The position numbers and the translations under genes were made by a program. Below are positions 23,712 through 33,257 of a DNA stretch of 64,000 bases, in pieces. This DNA comes from Todiramphus chloris collaris (lineage: Eukaryota; Chordata; Aves; Coraciiformes; Alcedinidae): positions 16,209,260-16,273,259 of the forward strand of contig JANVCC010010406.1 of assembly GCA_025345505.1 (NCBI GenBank). The letters are read 5' to 3'. The notes under the pieces are model-generated. The model was not told the origin of the DNA, did not search any database, and was given only the letters and a program-made list of their open reading frames with translations. Within the stretch, counting starts at the first letter, position 1. The number at the start of each line of letters is the position of its first letter.

Positions 23712-25164
23712 ACCTCATGATCATCTACCAAAAGAGTTGGGAGACTAGGCAGGTCCCTGCTGACATGAAGCTAGCTAATGTTATTCTGATTTACAAGAAA
23801 GGTGTGAGGGAAGACCCAGGGAGCTACAGACCAGTTAATCTATTCTCAGTTCCTGGAAAATTAGGGAGAATTTTGTGCTGGGTACTATCAAAAGGTATTT
23901 AAAGATTAATGCACTCATCAGGCACAGTCAAAACAGGCTCACAAACAGAAAATCCTGTTTAACAAAGCTGATACCCTTCTATGATAAGGTTAACTGCCTA
24001 GCTGATGAATGAAAGGTGGTGGATGTAGTTTTTCTGGATTTTAGTAAAGGTTTTAATACTGTCTCTCACAGCATCCTTCTGCACAAGCTGTCTGGCTGTG
24101 GGATGAGTGAGTTGGGTGAAGAACTGTCTGAAGGGCAAGGTTCCAACTATTGTAGTGAATGGAGCTACATCTGGCCAGTGACCAGTCACAAGTGGTGCTC
24201 CTCAAGGCTTAATGAAAGGGCCAGTTCTGTTCAAGAATATTATCAGTGATCTAGATGCAGGATCTGAATGCTCCATTAGCAAGTTTGCTGATGTTACCAA
24301 ACTAGGAGGTGCTGTTAACTTTTCTGAGGGACAAGAACCCTTGCAGAGGGATCTGGATAGATTGGAACACTGGGCTATGATTAATAGGATGAAACTTAGC
24401 AAGTTGAAATGACGTGTTCTGCATCTGGGACAGAGTAATGCTGGGACAAGTCTAAGTTTGGAGAGGAGTGACTGGACAACAGCAGAAAGGGATCTAGGGA
24501 TGCTGGTTGACAGCAGGCTCAATACAAGTCAGCAGTGTGCCCTGGCAGCCAACAGGGCAAACTGCATCCTGGGGTACATCAAACACATTATGACCAGCCA
24601 GTCAAAAGAAGTGATTATCCCACTATATTCAGTGTTGGTGCAGCCTCACACTGAGTACTGAGTGTGGTAGTTGTGGGCCCTACAATTTAAGAAGGATGTG
24701 AAGGTCTTTAAATGCATCCAGAGGAAGGCAACAAAGTTGGTGACAGGGATGGAAGACATGTCCTGTGAGGAATGACTCAGGGCTTGGGGTTTGTCTAGTT
24801 TGGAGAGAAAGAGACTGAGGGGTGATGTCATTGCTATCAACAGCTTCCTGAGGAGGGGAAGTGGAGAGGGAGGTGCTGATCTCTTCTCCCTGGGATCCTG
24901 TGATAAGATGCATAGGAATGGGGCAAAGCTGTGGCAGGGAAGGTTTAGACTGGACATTAGCAAACATTTAATTTCCAAGAGGGTGGTCAAACCCTGGAAC
25001 AGGCTTCCTAGCTCGATGCTCAATGCTCCAAGCCTGTCTGTGTTGAAGCATTTGGACAATGCCCTTAATAATTTTCTGTAATCTTTGTTCAGCCTTAAAT
25101 TGATTGGGCAGATGGACTAGAAAATCACTGTAGATCACTTCCAGTTGGAACTATTTTATTTTAC
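23712..25164 (+). mobile_element. CR1 LINE with ATTTTATTTTA-type 3' end
   Basis: A plus-strand CR1 truncated at its 5' end inside the reverse transcriptase (IIYQKSWE at about 23717). Recognisable blocks in order are VFLDFSKGFNTVSH near 24030, SKFADVTKLGGAV near 24280, and LGMLVDSRLNTSQQCALA near 24495-24550. The second catalytic aspartate of the FADD motif is valine here. The element ends at about 25164 with ACTATTTTATTTTAC rather than ATTCTATGATTCT, pointing to a different CR1 subfamily from those at 13603 and 36691. Confidence 0.9.
24791..25081 (+). pseudogene. CR1 ORF2 C-terminal domain, open
   Basis: A 96-codon frame covers the extreme C-terminus of the CR1 protein. It opens with the LERKRLRGDVIAI block, then the GADLFSL and FRLDISKHL blocks, and RVVKPWNRLP near residue 68. 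It ends at its natural stop, 25079-25081, about 80 bases before the 3' end of the element. It is well kept, although the coding upstream is broken by several stops. The function of this tail in CR1 is not well defined. Confidence 0.85.
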
Positions 25165-25560
25165 AGGCGCAACAGTAGAATCTCTATGTTGGCCGTTTTC
25201 CTCATAGACCTGAACTGTCATCTGCATTTGACCAAATCTGGAGAACAACAGTCCATTTTCCCTTTGTAGCCAAGTTCTGGGCCTTCCATCAGCTGCTGGC
25301 ACCATGCCCAGTTCAACTGAGGCTCTGTTGCAACAGTCGGAAGATGGGTAGTGGCAATATCACATGGGGGTTTTTGACATGGCCAGACTAGGGAGGTTAT
25401 ATAAAGGACTGCATGGTGACACAGCCTAGGCTGAAGGCAAGCTGGGGGGTGAGCAGATGAGGTGAGAAGGCAGGGTAGGGGACAGCACAGTCACAGGCAA
25501 GCAGGCAGAAGCTTCCTGCAGTGCAACAGATTTATTAAAACTCACAGCATGCATATGTTA
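25165..25560 (+). repeat. LTR-like or promoter-like segment, uncertain
   Basis: This segment directly follows the CR1 3' end and is richer in GC than its surroundings. It has a strong TATATAAA at 25398-25405 and an ATTAAA signal at 25534-25539, about 130 bases apart, as in the U3-R part of an LTR. I could not fix TG...CA ends or a target duplication and I do not recognise the family. It may be a decayed LTR or a single-copy promoter. Confidence 0.3.
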
Positions 25561-26029
25561 ATGGTAAATGGTTCCCAATGCCTATTTGCCTTGCTTCCAT
25601 GCTGACTCTGAGATTCCCCTTTCCTCCCAATCTTAAACCTAAATTGCTTAATTAATTGATTCTTCAGTCTGCTATCAGCAGACAAACAGAAACAGTTTCA
25701 TCTTAATGGACTTTAAAATCTTTTACAGGAATTTAACTACTACCCAAGTGATACCATAATTACATAAAAACATGATCCAATCATAAGAACATCAAACTGC
25801 AAGCAGGATAAAAATACAAGGTACACATGGATTTCAGTATTATAGATTCTTTCTGAATTATCACTTCAAATGTATATCTTTTATTTCCTGTTGTCACAGG
25901 AGACATAATATTGTATTAATCACATTTATTATTAAATATTGACTTATCACTTTTGTTTTTTCCTTAGAAATTGGATTTTTTCTTCAGTGAACTATAATAT
26001 GAAAAAAAACCCCAAAATCGATTAAGATT
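25561..26029. other. AT-rich unique DNA, nothing recognised
   Basis: No gene or repeat family is visible between the TATA-bearing segment and the next CR1. Confidence 0.5.
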
Positions 26030-27575
26030 ATAGAATCATAGAATCTTTTTGATTGGAAAACACCTTTAAGATCATCAAGTCCAACTATTAACCTAACACT
26101 CTCAATCCCACCACTAAGCCATGTCCCTAAACACCTCACCTATATGTCTTTTAAATACTTCCAGGGTTGGTTACTCCAATACTTGCCTGGGTAGCCTGTT
26201 CCACTGCTTAACAAGCATTTCAGTGAAGAAGCTTTTCCCTAATGTCCAGCCTAAACCATCCTCAGTGCAATTTCCTCTTGTCTTATCACTTGTTCCCTAG
26301 GAGAAGAGACCAACCCCCACCTTGCTATAACCACCTTTCAGGTAGTAGTTGTACAGCATCACAAAGTCTGACCTGAGCCTTCTTTTCTCCGTGCTAAACA
26401 ACACCAGTTTCCACAGCCACTCCTCACAAGAATTATTCTTGAAGCCATTCACCCGCTTCATTGTCCTTTCTTGGACATGCTCCAGCACCATAATGTCTTT
26501 CTTGTAGTGAGGGGTCCAAAGCTGAGCACAGCACTTGAGGTGTGGCCTCACCAGTGAAGAGCACAGGGGCATAATCCCATCCCTCATCCTGCTAGCCACA
26601 CTATTTCTGATACAGGCCAGGATGCTCTTGGCCTTCTTTGTTACCTGGGCACACTGCTGGCTCATGTTCAGGCAGCTGTTGACCAACACCCCCAGGTCCT
26701 TTTTTGTCAGGCAGCTTTCCAGGCACTCTTCCTCAAGCCTGTATAGTTGCAGGGATTTGTTGTGAAGTAAATGCAGGACCCGACACTTGGCCTTGTTGAA
26801 CCTCATGCCATTGGCATTGGCTCATGGACACAACCTGTCCAGATGCCTCTGAAAAGTCTTTCTACCCTCAAATATATCTACGCTCCCACTCAGCTTCATA
26901 TCATCCCCAAATTTCCTGAGGGTGCCCTTGATCCCTTCATCCAGACTGTTGATAAAGATAATAAACAGAAGAGGCCCCAGTACTTAGCCCTGAGGAACAC
27001 CATTTGTGACTGGCCACCAGCTGGACTTAATTCCACTCACCACCACTCTCTGGGCCAAGCTGTCCAGACAGCTTTTCACCCAGTGAAGCATTCACTTACC
27101 CAAGCCATGAGCAGCCAGTTTCTCAAGGAGAATACTGTGGAAAATCGTGTCAAAGGCTTTGCTGAAACCCAGGCAGAAAAAATCCACAGCCTTTCCCTGA
27201 AGCACTAAGTGGGTTGTCTTGTCATACAAGGAAACCAGGTTAGTCAAGCAGGACCTGCCTTTCATGAACCCATCCTGACTGGGCCTGAATCCTTAGTTGT
27301 CCTGTATGTGTCTCATGTAATGGCACTCAGGGTGATCTGCTCCATGACCTTTCTTGTCACTGAGGTCAGATGACAGGTGTGTAGTTCCCCAGACCCCCTT
27401 TCCAGCCCTTCTTTTAGATGGGTGTCACATTTGATAACCTCCAGTCCACTGGGAACTCTCCAGTTAGCCACACTCTACAGTTAGCCAGGACTGTTGTTAA
27501 ATGATGGAAAGTGGCTTGATGAGCACTTCTAACAGCTCTCTTGGTACCCTTCGGTGAGTATTCTAAGACACATGC
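26030..27575 (-). mobile_element. CR1 LINE, minus strand, cut by ERV-2
   Basis: A long minus-strand CR1 with its 3' end at the left (TAGAATCATAGAATC at about 26031-26045). The untranslated part and ORF2 follow in order up to 27575, where the ERV-2 LTR starts abruptly. About 40 bases after ERV-2 (33258-33300) may be its continuation, but the match is weak. Its 3' untranslated part (AACCTAACACTCTCAATCCCA) marks the same subfamily as the fragment at 59051-59319. Confidence 0.9.
26297..26806 (-). pseudogene. CR1 ORF2 fragment, 169 codons open
   Basis: An uninterrupted frame covering the part of CR1 ORF2 just after the catalytic core. It starts [13 protein letters not shown], contains [19 protein letters not shown] at about residues 35-53 and HLKCCAQLW near residue 88, and runs to [13 protein letters not shown]. 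The catalytic aspartates lie beyond its start, in sequence with frame breaks. No complete protein is possible. Confidence 0.85.
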
Positions 27576-27818
27576 TGTCCTGGTTTCAGTGAAAATAGAA
27601 CTAATTCTGTTCAGTGATTTTACTTTTCAGCTCAGTTCTTCTAACTAATTGCACTATCTGAAGTCAGCAGCCAGTTCTCCCAGACAGTGGCTGCTTCCAG
27701 CAGTGATAACACCTCATGTTTAGAGTTACTACCAAGGATTGGTGTGCAGACCAAGGCCACTGCTGGGTCTTGTGTACCACATTGGGGGGTGCAGAAAATG
27801 AAAGGCTGCAGTGTGACA
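27576..27818 (+). repeat. ERV-2 5' LTR, internally deleted
   Basis: It starts TGTCCTGG like the 3' copy and matches it for about 230 bases, up to AAAATGAAAGGC. It then jumps directly to GTGTGACA, the LTR end. About 560 bases are missing compared with the 3' LTR. The loss includes the U3 core and the polyadenylation region, so this copy cannot act as a normal promoter. Confidence 0.85.
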
Positions 27819-27825
27819 GATTTAT

Positions 27826-27843
27826 TGGTGCCCAATGTGGGGC
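27826..27843 (+). promoter_or_regulatory. ERV-2 primer binding site, tRNA-Lys
   Basis: The sequence TGGTGCCCAATGTGGGGC starts seven bases after the LTR. It matches the complement of the tRNA-Lys(CTT) 3' end at 16 of 18 positions. ERV-3 has nearly the same site. The tRNA would prime minus-strand DNA synthesis. Confidence 0.85.
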
Positions 27844-28041
27844 ATGATCAGAGCTCTGATAGATTGACAAATAGTTCAAATTCCGGTTCGCTCACTTCAG
27901 AGAGTATCACCTTTTTTCCTGAGTGTCTTTAAGAATTGGAAACTAAAACAGGCTGCCTAAATGATGTCATTTCTGAGAGCAGTGTCCGTTCGTGTCTTTT
28001 CAGCATTTCTTTTGGAGTTAAATGCTGTACTGTTCCCTTAG

Positions 28042-29460
28042 GTGCTTTATGTGTTATGTTACTGTTTGCTTGTTGTCACCGTTTATCCGAAAGCTCTTGG
28101 GTTTGGGCACTGGGCAAAAGCCTCTGCGTTCCTGTGGTGTTTATCTCTGATTTACGTTGCACTGAATTGGGCAGTGAGTGCGTCTCGGTACTACGGGCAT
28201 TACATAGTGGATTTTATTACTAGGAATACTTTTGGTTTTATCTCAGTAATTTATACTGCTCCCTACTATGCTAATCTGAGTTCACCGGATTTTAGAACTC
28301 CAAATAGTGAGGATTCTGGACATGGTTACTATCAAAAGATCATATTATTATTATTAATTTCCAGTATCTTCATTGTGTGGCATCAGATTAGTCATCAGTG
28401 CAGTAATACAGGTTGGGTAGCCACCAAAAAATGTAGACTGCGTGCTGCTTCCCTGAGATGGTCTGTGATACGCTCTGTACGCAGGAAACATGCCACGACT
28501 GTTCAGTCTCCGCAGGCCCCCCCAACGAGCCCTGCTGCTGCACCAGCTCCAAACCCAAGCACCACGGCTATTCAGTCTCCGCAGGCCCCCCACAAGCTCT
28601 GTTGCTGCTGCTGCTCCTCCTGTTCTCAAAACAAGTGCTGCTGATGCTTCATGTCCCACAACAAGCACTGGAGCTGTACCAGCTCCAGCAGCAAATCCAG
28701 CAGCTACACCGACAGCTACTATGACCACTCCCACTTAAACTGCACCTGTACAAGTTGCTCCTGTGAAGAAAAGAAACCAAACAAAGCAGCCAAGTCCAGC
28801 AACAGATCAGGGAGATGGTCCTTCTCAAGCTGAATCCGAGTATGAGTCAGAACCAGATGCAAAGCCTGATGCCACTGCAACTGGAAGGAAACACCTAATA
28901 AAAATAGATCGTTCAGTGTGGTCAGATGACAATGGAGCAGGTCCTTCTAAAGTAAACACATCAGATGTGGAGTCATCAGATGCAGAGGGTACCGCCAAAT
29001 CTTTACCTATGAAGGAGCTGAGAAATCTGAGAAAGGACTATAGCCCCCATGAAGGTGAGCAACTGATCACTTGGCTACTCTGATGTTGGGATACTGGGGC
29101 CCACACCATCAAACTGAATGGCAGAGGAGCCAGGCAGCTGGGATTCCTAGCCAGAGATGGAGGCATTGATCAAGAGCTTGCAAGAAAGAGCAACACTATC
29201 AGTCTCTGGAGAAGACTCTTGTCAGCTGTAAAATCCAGGTACCCCTATAAGGAGGACATTGATTGCCGCCCAAGCAAATGGACCACCATGGAAAAAGGTA
29301 TTAAGTACTAGAGAGAATTATCTGTGCAACAGGTGATTTATGGTGATAGGCAAATAGTGAACCCTGATACAATCCCATGCCAGTGACCCATCTTGCAGAA
29401 GTTTGTGCGGAGTGCCCAATCAGCATATCCCCACACATTGTCTGGGGATATTCCAAATAT
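28042..29460 (+). pseudogene. gag: ERV-2 gag with hydrophobic amino end
   Basis: Gag forms the viral core. The first frame (28042-28644) has no ATG and three hydrophobic segments: VLCYCLLVVTVY, then AFLWCLSLIYVALNWAV, and after about 60 residues IILLLLISSIFIVW. A basic stretch and an Ala/Pro-rich linker follow. The linker contains a 69-base in-frame repeat (28502 and 28571) and continues in another frame at about 28590-28735, ending at TAA 28736-28738. That same frame goes on through an acidic region to a capsid-like block, ELRNLRKDYS...EQLITWLL (about 29010-29083), stopping at TGA 29081-29083. Capsid similarity continues with stops to about 29430. No zinc knuckle or protease is seen; sequence passes almost directly into reverse transcriptase, so the gag end and protease were deleted. 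Confidence 0.8.
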
Positions 29461-30250
29461 TGGTCTGGGGTTATTGGAACGGTGCATCAACAACAATATC
29501 GCACCAACCGAGATTCTGTAGTCCTATCCAGAAGCTGATCCATCAGCTAAAGAGTCAAGGGGTCATAAGCAAAACTCGCTCACCCTTTAACAGTCCTATA
29601 TGGTCAGTGCAGACATCTAATGGGGAATGGACTATCGTGGCCTGAATGAGGTTACGCCAGCAATGAGTGCTGCCATGCAGGACATGTTGGAACTCCAGTA
29701 TGAACTGGAGTCCAAGGCCACTAAATGGTATGCTACCATCAACATTGTTAATGCATTTTTCTCTATTCCAATAGCACCAGAGTGTAGGCCTCAGTTTGCT
29801 TTCACCTGGAGAGGTGTCCAATATGCCTGGAATCGACTTCCCCAGGGGTGGAAACACAGCCCTACCATTTGCCATGGACTGATCCACACTGCACTGAAGA
29901 AAGGTGGGGCTCCAGAACACCTGCAATACATTGATGACATCATTGTGTGGGATAACACAGCAAAAGAAATTTTTGAGAAAGGTAAGAAAATATTTGAAAT
30001 CCTTTTAGACGCTGGTTTTGCCATAAAAAGAAGCAAGGTCAAGAGACCGGCACGAGAGATCCAGTTTTTGGGAATCAAATGGCAAGATGGGCATTGCCAG
30101 ATCCCGATGGATGTGGTTAACAGAATAACAGCGATGTCCCCACCAACTAACAAGAAGGAAACACAAACCTTCTTAGGTGCTGTAGGTTTCTGGAGAATGC
30201 ACATTCCTGGTTACAGTCAGATTGTACAACCTCTCTATGAAGTGACTTGA
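29461..30250 (+). pseudogene. pol: ERV-2 reverse transcriptase
   Basis: This domain would copy viral RNA into DNA. A first frame ends SPFNSPIWSVQTSNGEW at about 29624. After a shift, a 207-codon frame (29627-30250) carries the core. Motif A reads INIVNAFF, with asparagine at residue 39 (29741-29743) where the catalytic aspartate should be. LPQGWKHSPTICHG (motif B) lies near residues 71-84, and YIDD (motif C) at residues 101-104 (29927-29938). The frame stops at TGA 30248-30250, but similarity continues beyond it. Besides the frame breaks, loss of the motif A aspartate should abolish activity. The LPQG...ICHG style is typical of ERVL-like polymerases. Confidence 0.9.
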
Positions 30251-31260
30251 AAGAAAAACAATTTTAATTGGAGTCCTGAACAAAACCAGGCTTTTGAACA
30301 GATCAAGTGAGAGGTCATCCACACAGTAGCCCTTGGGCCAGTCCAAACAGGACAGAACATTAAAAATATGTTCTATACTGCAGCTGGGAATAATGGTCCT
30401 ACCTAGAGCCTCTGGCAGAAAGCACCAGGGGAAACTCGAGGTTGACCCCTAGGATTTTGGAGTCGAGGATACAAAGGCTCCGAGGCCAACTATACACCAA
30501 CTGAAAAAGAAATATTGGCAGCATATGAAGGAGTTCGAGCTGCTTCAGAAGTGATTGGTACTGAAGCACATCTCCTCCTAGCACCACGGTTACCAGTCCT
30601 AAACTAGATGTTCAAGGGTAAATTCCCTTCCACTCATCATGACACCGACGCCACACGGAGTAAGTAGGCTGCATTAATCACACAGAGAGCTCTAATAGGG
30701 AAACTCAGTCATCCAGGAATCTTAGAGGTGATCATGGATTGGCCAGAAGGTAAAGACTTTGGCATGCCACCAGAACAGGTGGTGACACATGCTGAAGAAG
30801 TCCCACCATATAATAAGTTATCAGATAATGATAAGCAATATGCTCTGTTTACTGATGGTCTTGCCGTTTTGTAGGAAGCCATCAAAAGTGGAAAGCTGCT
30901 GTTTGGACTCCCACATGATAAGTAACAGAAGCAGCTGAGGGAGTACGTGAATCGAGTCAGTTTGCAGAGGTGAAAGCCATCCAACTGGCCTTAGATATTG
31001 CTGAACAAGAAAGTGGCCAGTACTTTATCTCTACACCGATTCATGGATGGCAGCAAATGCCTTGTGGGGATGGTTAAAACAGTGGAAGCAGAATAACTGG
31101 AAGCACAGAGGTAAACCCATTTGGGCTGCTGCACTGTGGCAAGACATTGCTGCTCAGATAGAGAAAGTAGTTGTAAAAGTCTGTCATGTGGATGCCCACG
31201 TACCCAAACATCGAGCCACTGAGGAACATCAAAACAACCAGCAAGTTGATCAGGCCGCTA
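30251..31260 (+). pseudogene. pol: ERV-2 pol connection and RNase H
   Basis: The connection domain and RNase H, which degrades the RNA strand of the hybrid, follow the polymerase. Recognisable pieces are YTPTEKEILAAYEG near 30493-30535, YALFTDG near 30839-30860 (the start of RNase H with its first aspartate), and ANALWGWLKQWKQNNW from 31050. After YALFTDG the frame is broken by stops, and much of the first half of RNase H is scrambled. At least six stops interrupt the region. Confidence 0.82.
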
Positions 31261-32182
31261 AAGTGTTCCAGACAGACTTAGACTGGGAACATAAAGGTGA
31301 ACTGTTTTCAGCTCAGTGGGCTCATGATACTTCAGGACATCAGAGAAGAGATGCAACATACAAATGGGCATGTGACCGAGGGGTGGATTTAACATGGACG
31401 CTATTGCACAGGTTATCCATGACTGTGAAACATGCACCGCAATCAAACAAGTGAAATGGTTAAAACCTTTCTGGTATGGGGGACGATGGTCCAAGTATAA
31501 GTATGGACAGGCCTGGCAGATTGATTACATCACACTGCCTCAAACCCGCCAGGGTAAGTACTATGTGCTTACAATGGTGGAAGCAACCACTGGCTGGCTG
31601 GAAACCCATCCTGTACCTCATGCCACTGCCTGGAACTCCATCCTGGGCCTGGAAAAGCAGATTCTGTGGTGACATGGTACTCCAGAAAGAATTGAGTCTG
31701 ACAATGGGACTTATTTCAAAAACAATCTCATAGATAATTGGGTCAATGAGAATGGTATTGAGTGGGTGTATCACATCCTCTAACATGCACCAGCCTCTGG
31801 GAAAATTGAACGATACAATGGATTGTTAAAAACTACTTTAAAAGCAATGGGGGGTGGAACCTTTAAAATCTGGGACAAGTATTTAGCACAAGCCACCTGG
31901 TTAGTCAATACCAAAGGATCCATCAATCAAGATGGTCCTGCTGAGTCAGACCCATTACACACAGTGGAAGAGGATAAAGCTCCTGTGGTGTATGAAAGGA
32001 ATCTGTGGGGGAAAACTGTGTGGATATTTCCTGCATCGGGCAAAGGCAAACCTACTCGTGGGACTGCTTTCACTCAAGGACCTGGAAGTACTTGGTGGGT
32101 GATGATGGAAGATGAAGTACAGTGTGTACCTCAAGGAAATTTAACTCGGGGTGAGAATACTCGATTCAAAGCTGTATATTAA
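31261..32182 (+). pseudogene. pol: ERV-2 integrase
   Basis: Integrase would insert viral DNA into the host genome. The zinc-binding part shows HDTSGH at about 31323-31340 and CETC near 31410-31425, on either side of a frame change near 31391. The core has the first catalytic aspartate in WQIDYI (about 31519), the second in SDNGTYF (about 31698) and the glutamate in GKIERYNG (about 31800). All three are present. In-frame stops occur at 31671-31673 and 31783-31785. The last frame, 31823-32182, runs to the natural C-terminus, with KTVWIFPASGKGK and a Trp-rich GSTWWVM. Confidence 0.9.
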
Positions 32183-32439
32183 TTGCATAATACTAACAGT
32201 ATTCAGTAAGTGTCTTTCAGGATAACATTGTGGTGATGACAGGAGCTAGCCTCATCAAGTGGCGTCCAATAACCTCCTGAGATGAATCTGCAACCTGTAG
32301 ACACGAACTGTGATGAATTCCATCTTTTACCCTGAGAGACTGTTACAATGGATGGAAATCTACAATCATGAACTCAATGAATTTTTCTATTGGAAGAAAT
32401 GATAACCTAGTGATGGGTATGATGTAAATCATATGGAAT

Positions 32440-32450
32440 AAGGGGTGGAA
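32440..32450 (+). promoter_or_regulatory. ERV-2 polypurine tract
   Basis: AAGGGGTGGAA lies directly before the 3' LTR. The 14 bases ATGGAATAAGGGGT around it also occur before the ERV-3 3' LTR. It would prime plus-strand DNA synthesis. Confidence 0.75.
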
Positions 32451-33257
32451 TGTCCTGGTTTGAGTGAAAACAGAACTAATTCTGTTCAGTAATTTTACTT
32501 TTCAGCTCAGTTCTTCTAACTAACTGCACTTTCTGAAGTCAGCAGCCTGTTCTCACAGGCACTGTCTGCTTCCAGCAGTGATAACACCTCATGTTTAGAG
32601 TTACTACCAAGGTGTGGTGTGTAGACCAGGGCCACTGCTGGGTCTTGTGTACCACATTGGGAGGTGCAGAAAAGTGAAAGGCGGCACCTGCAGGGAGGAG
32701 TGGACAGGACAGGTGACTCTAAGCTGAACAACGTGGTATTCCATCCCATATACGTCATATTCGGTTTAGAAATGAGGGATCAGAAGGGTGTCTGGGCTCT
32801 TCTCCCCTCTTGGACCACTTTGCCAGCTTTGCTTGGCTTGCTCGGGTCCTCTTTCGGTTCCTTCCTTGGAGCAGCCAAGGAGGACTCTGTCCATTCTGCT
32901 TTCGATCCAGTCTGTGTGTTCCTGCACCCGGTACCAGAATCCAGCTCCTGAACACAGCTCCTGTCTACTGCGGGGCCCAGTCTGGGGCTCCCTCACTGGC
33001 TGCTCCACAGCATCAGTGGTGATGGTGATGTAATTACATCAGGGGGGTTGGGTTCAATACTGGTTTTGTATATATTTGTATATATTCCATTTTTATAATT
33101 ATTATTTTCATTTTCATTAAAGCTGTTCTAGTTTCCTTTTCTAATTGCTAAGTCTCTCTCCCTTATTCCCTTTCTCTTCCCCTTTGGGGAGGGAGGGGGG
33201 TTAATAGAGAGCATTTGTTATAGGTCTAAGGGGCTGCCCTGATCCTAAACCGTGACA
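32451..33257 (+). repeat. ERV-2 3' LTR, full length
   Basis: An 807-bp LTR starting TGTCCTGG and ending CCGTGACA. A variant of the shared U3 core with a TACGTCA half-site lies at 32735-32760. A clear TATA box is missing at the usual distance; the sequence there reads TTTAGAAAT. An ATTAAA polyadenylation signal lies at 33116-33121, after a T/A-rich stretch. The LTR has a GC-rich centre. Its end resembles that of the nested LTR at 7487. Confidence 0.88.

Larger units (their letters stand above)
27576..33257 (+). mobile_element. ERV-2: gag-pol provirus without env
   Basis: A plus-strand provirus inserted in a minus-strand CR1. Its parts in order are a 243-bp deleted 5' LTR, a tRNA-Lys-type primer binding site, gag with a hydrophobic amino end, reverse transcriptase, RNase H, integrase, a polypurine tract and an 807-bp 3' LTR. 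No env is seen between integrase and the 3' LTR. The polymerase resembles class III (ERVL-like) elements, with LPQGWKHSPTICHG and YIDD. The shared parts of the LTRs differ at roughly 15 of 229 sites by eye. Many stops and shifts make it non-functional. The flanking bases do not show a clear target duplication. Confidence 0.92.

Noticed and set aside
26535..27208. Plus-strand frames of 76 and 145 codons
   Set aside because: They are antisense shadows of the CR1 at 26030-27575.
28354..28734. 126-codon minus-strand frame
   Set aside because: It is the antisense of the Ala/Pro-rich gag linker, whose composition removes stops on both strands.
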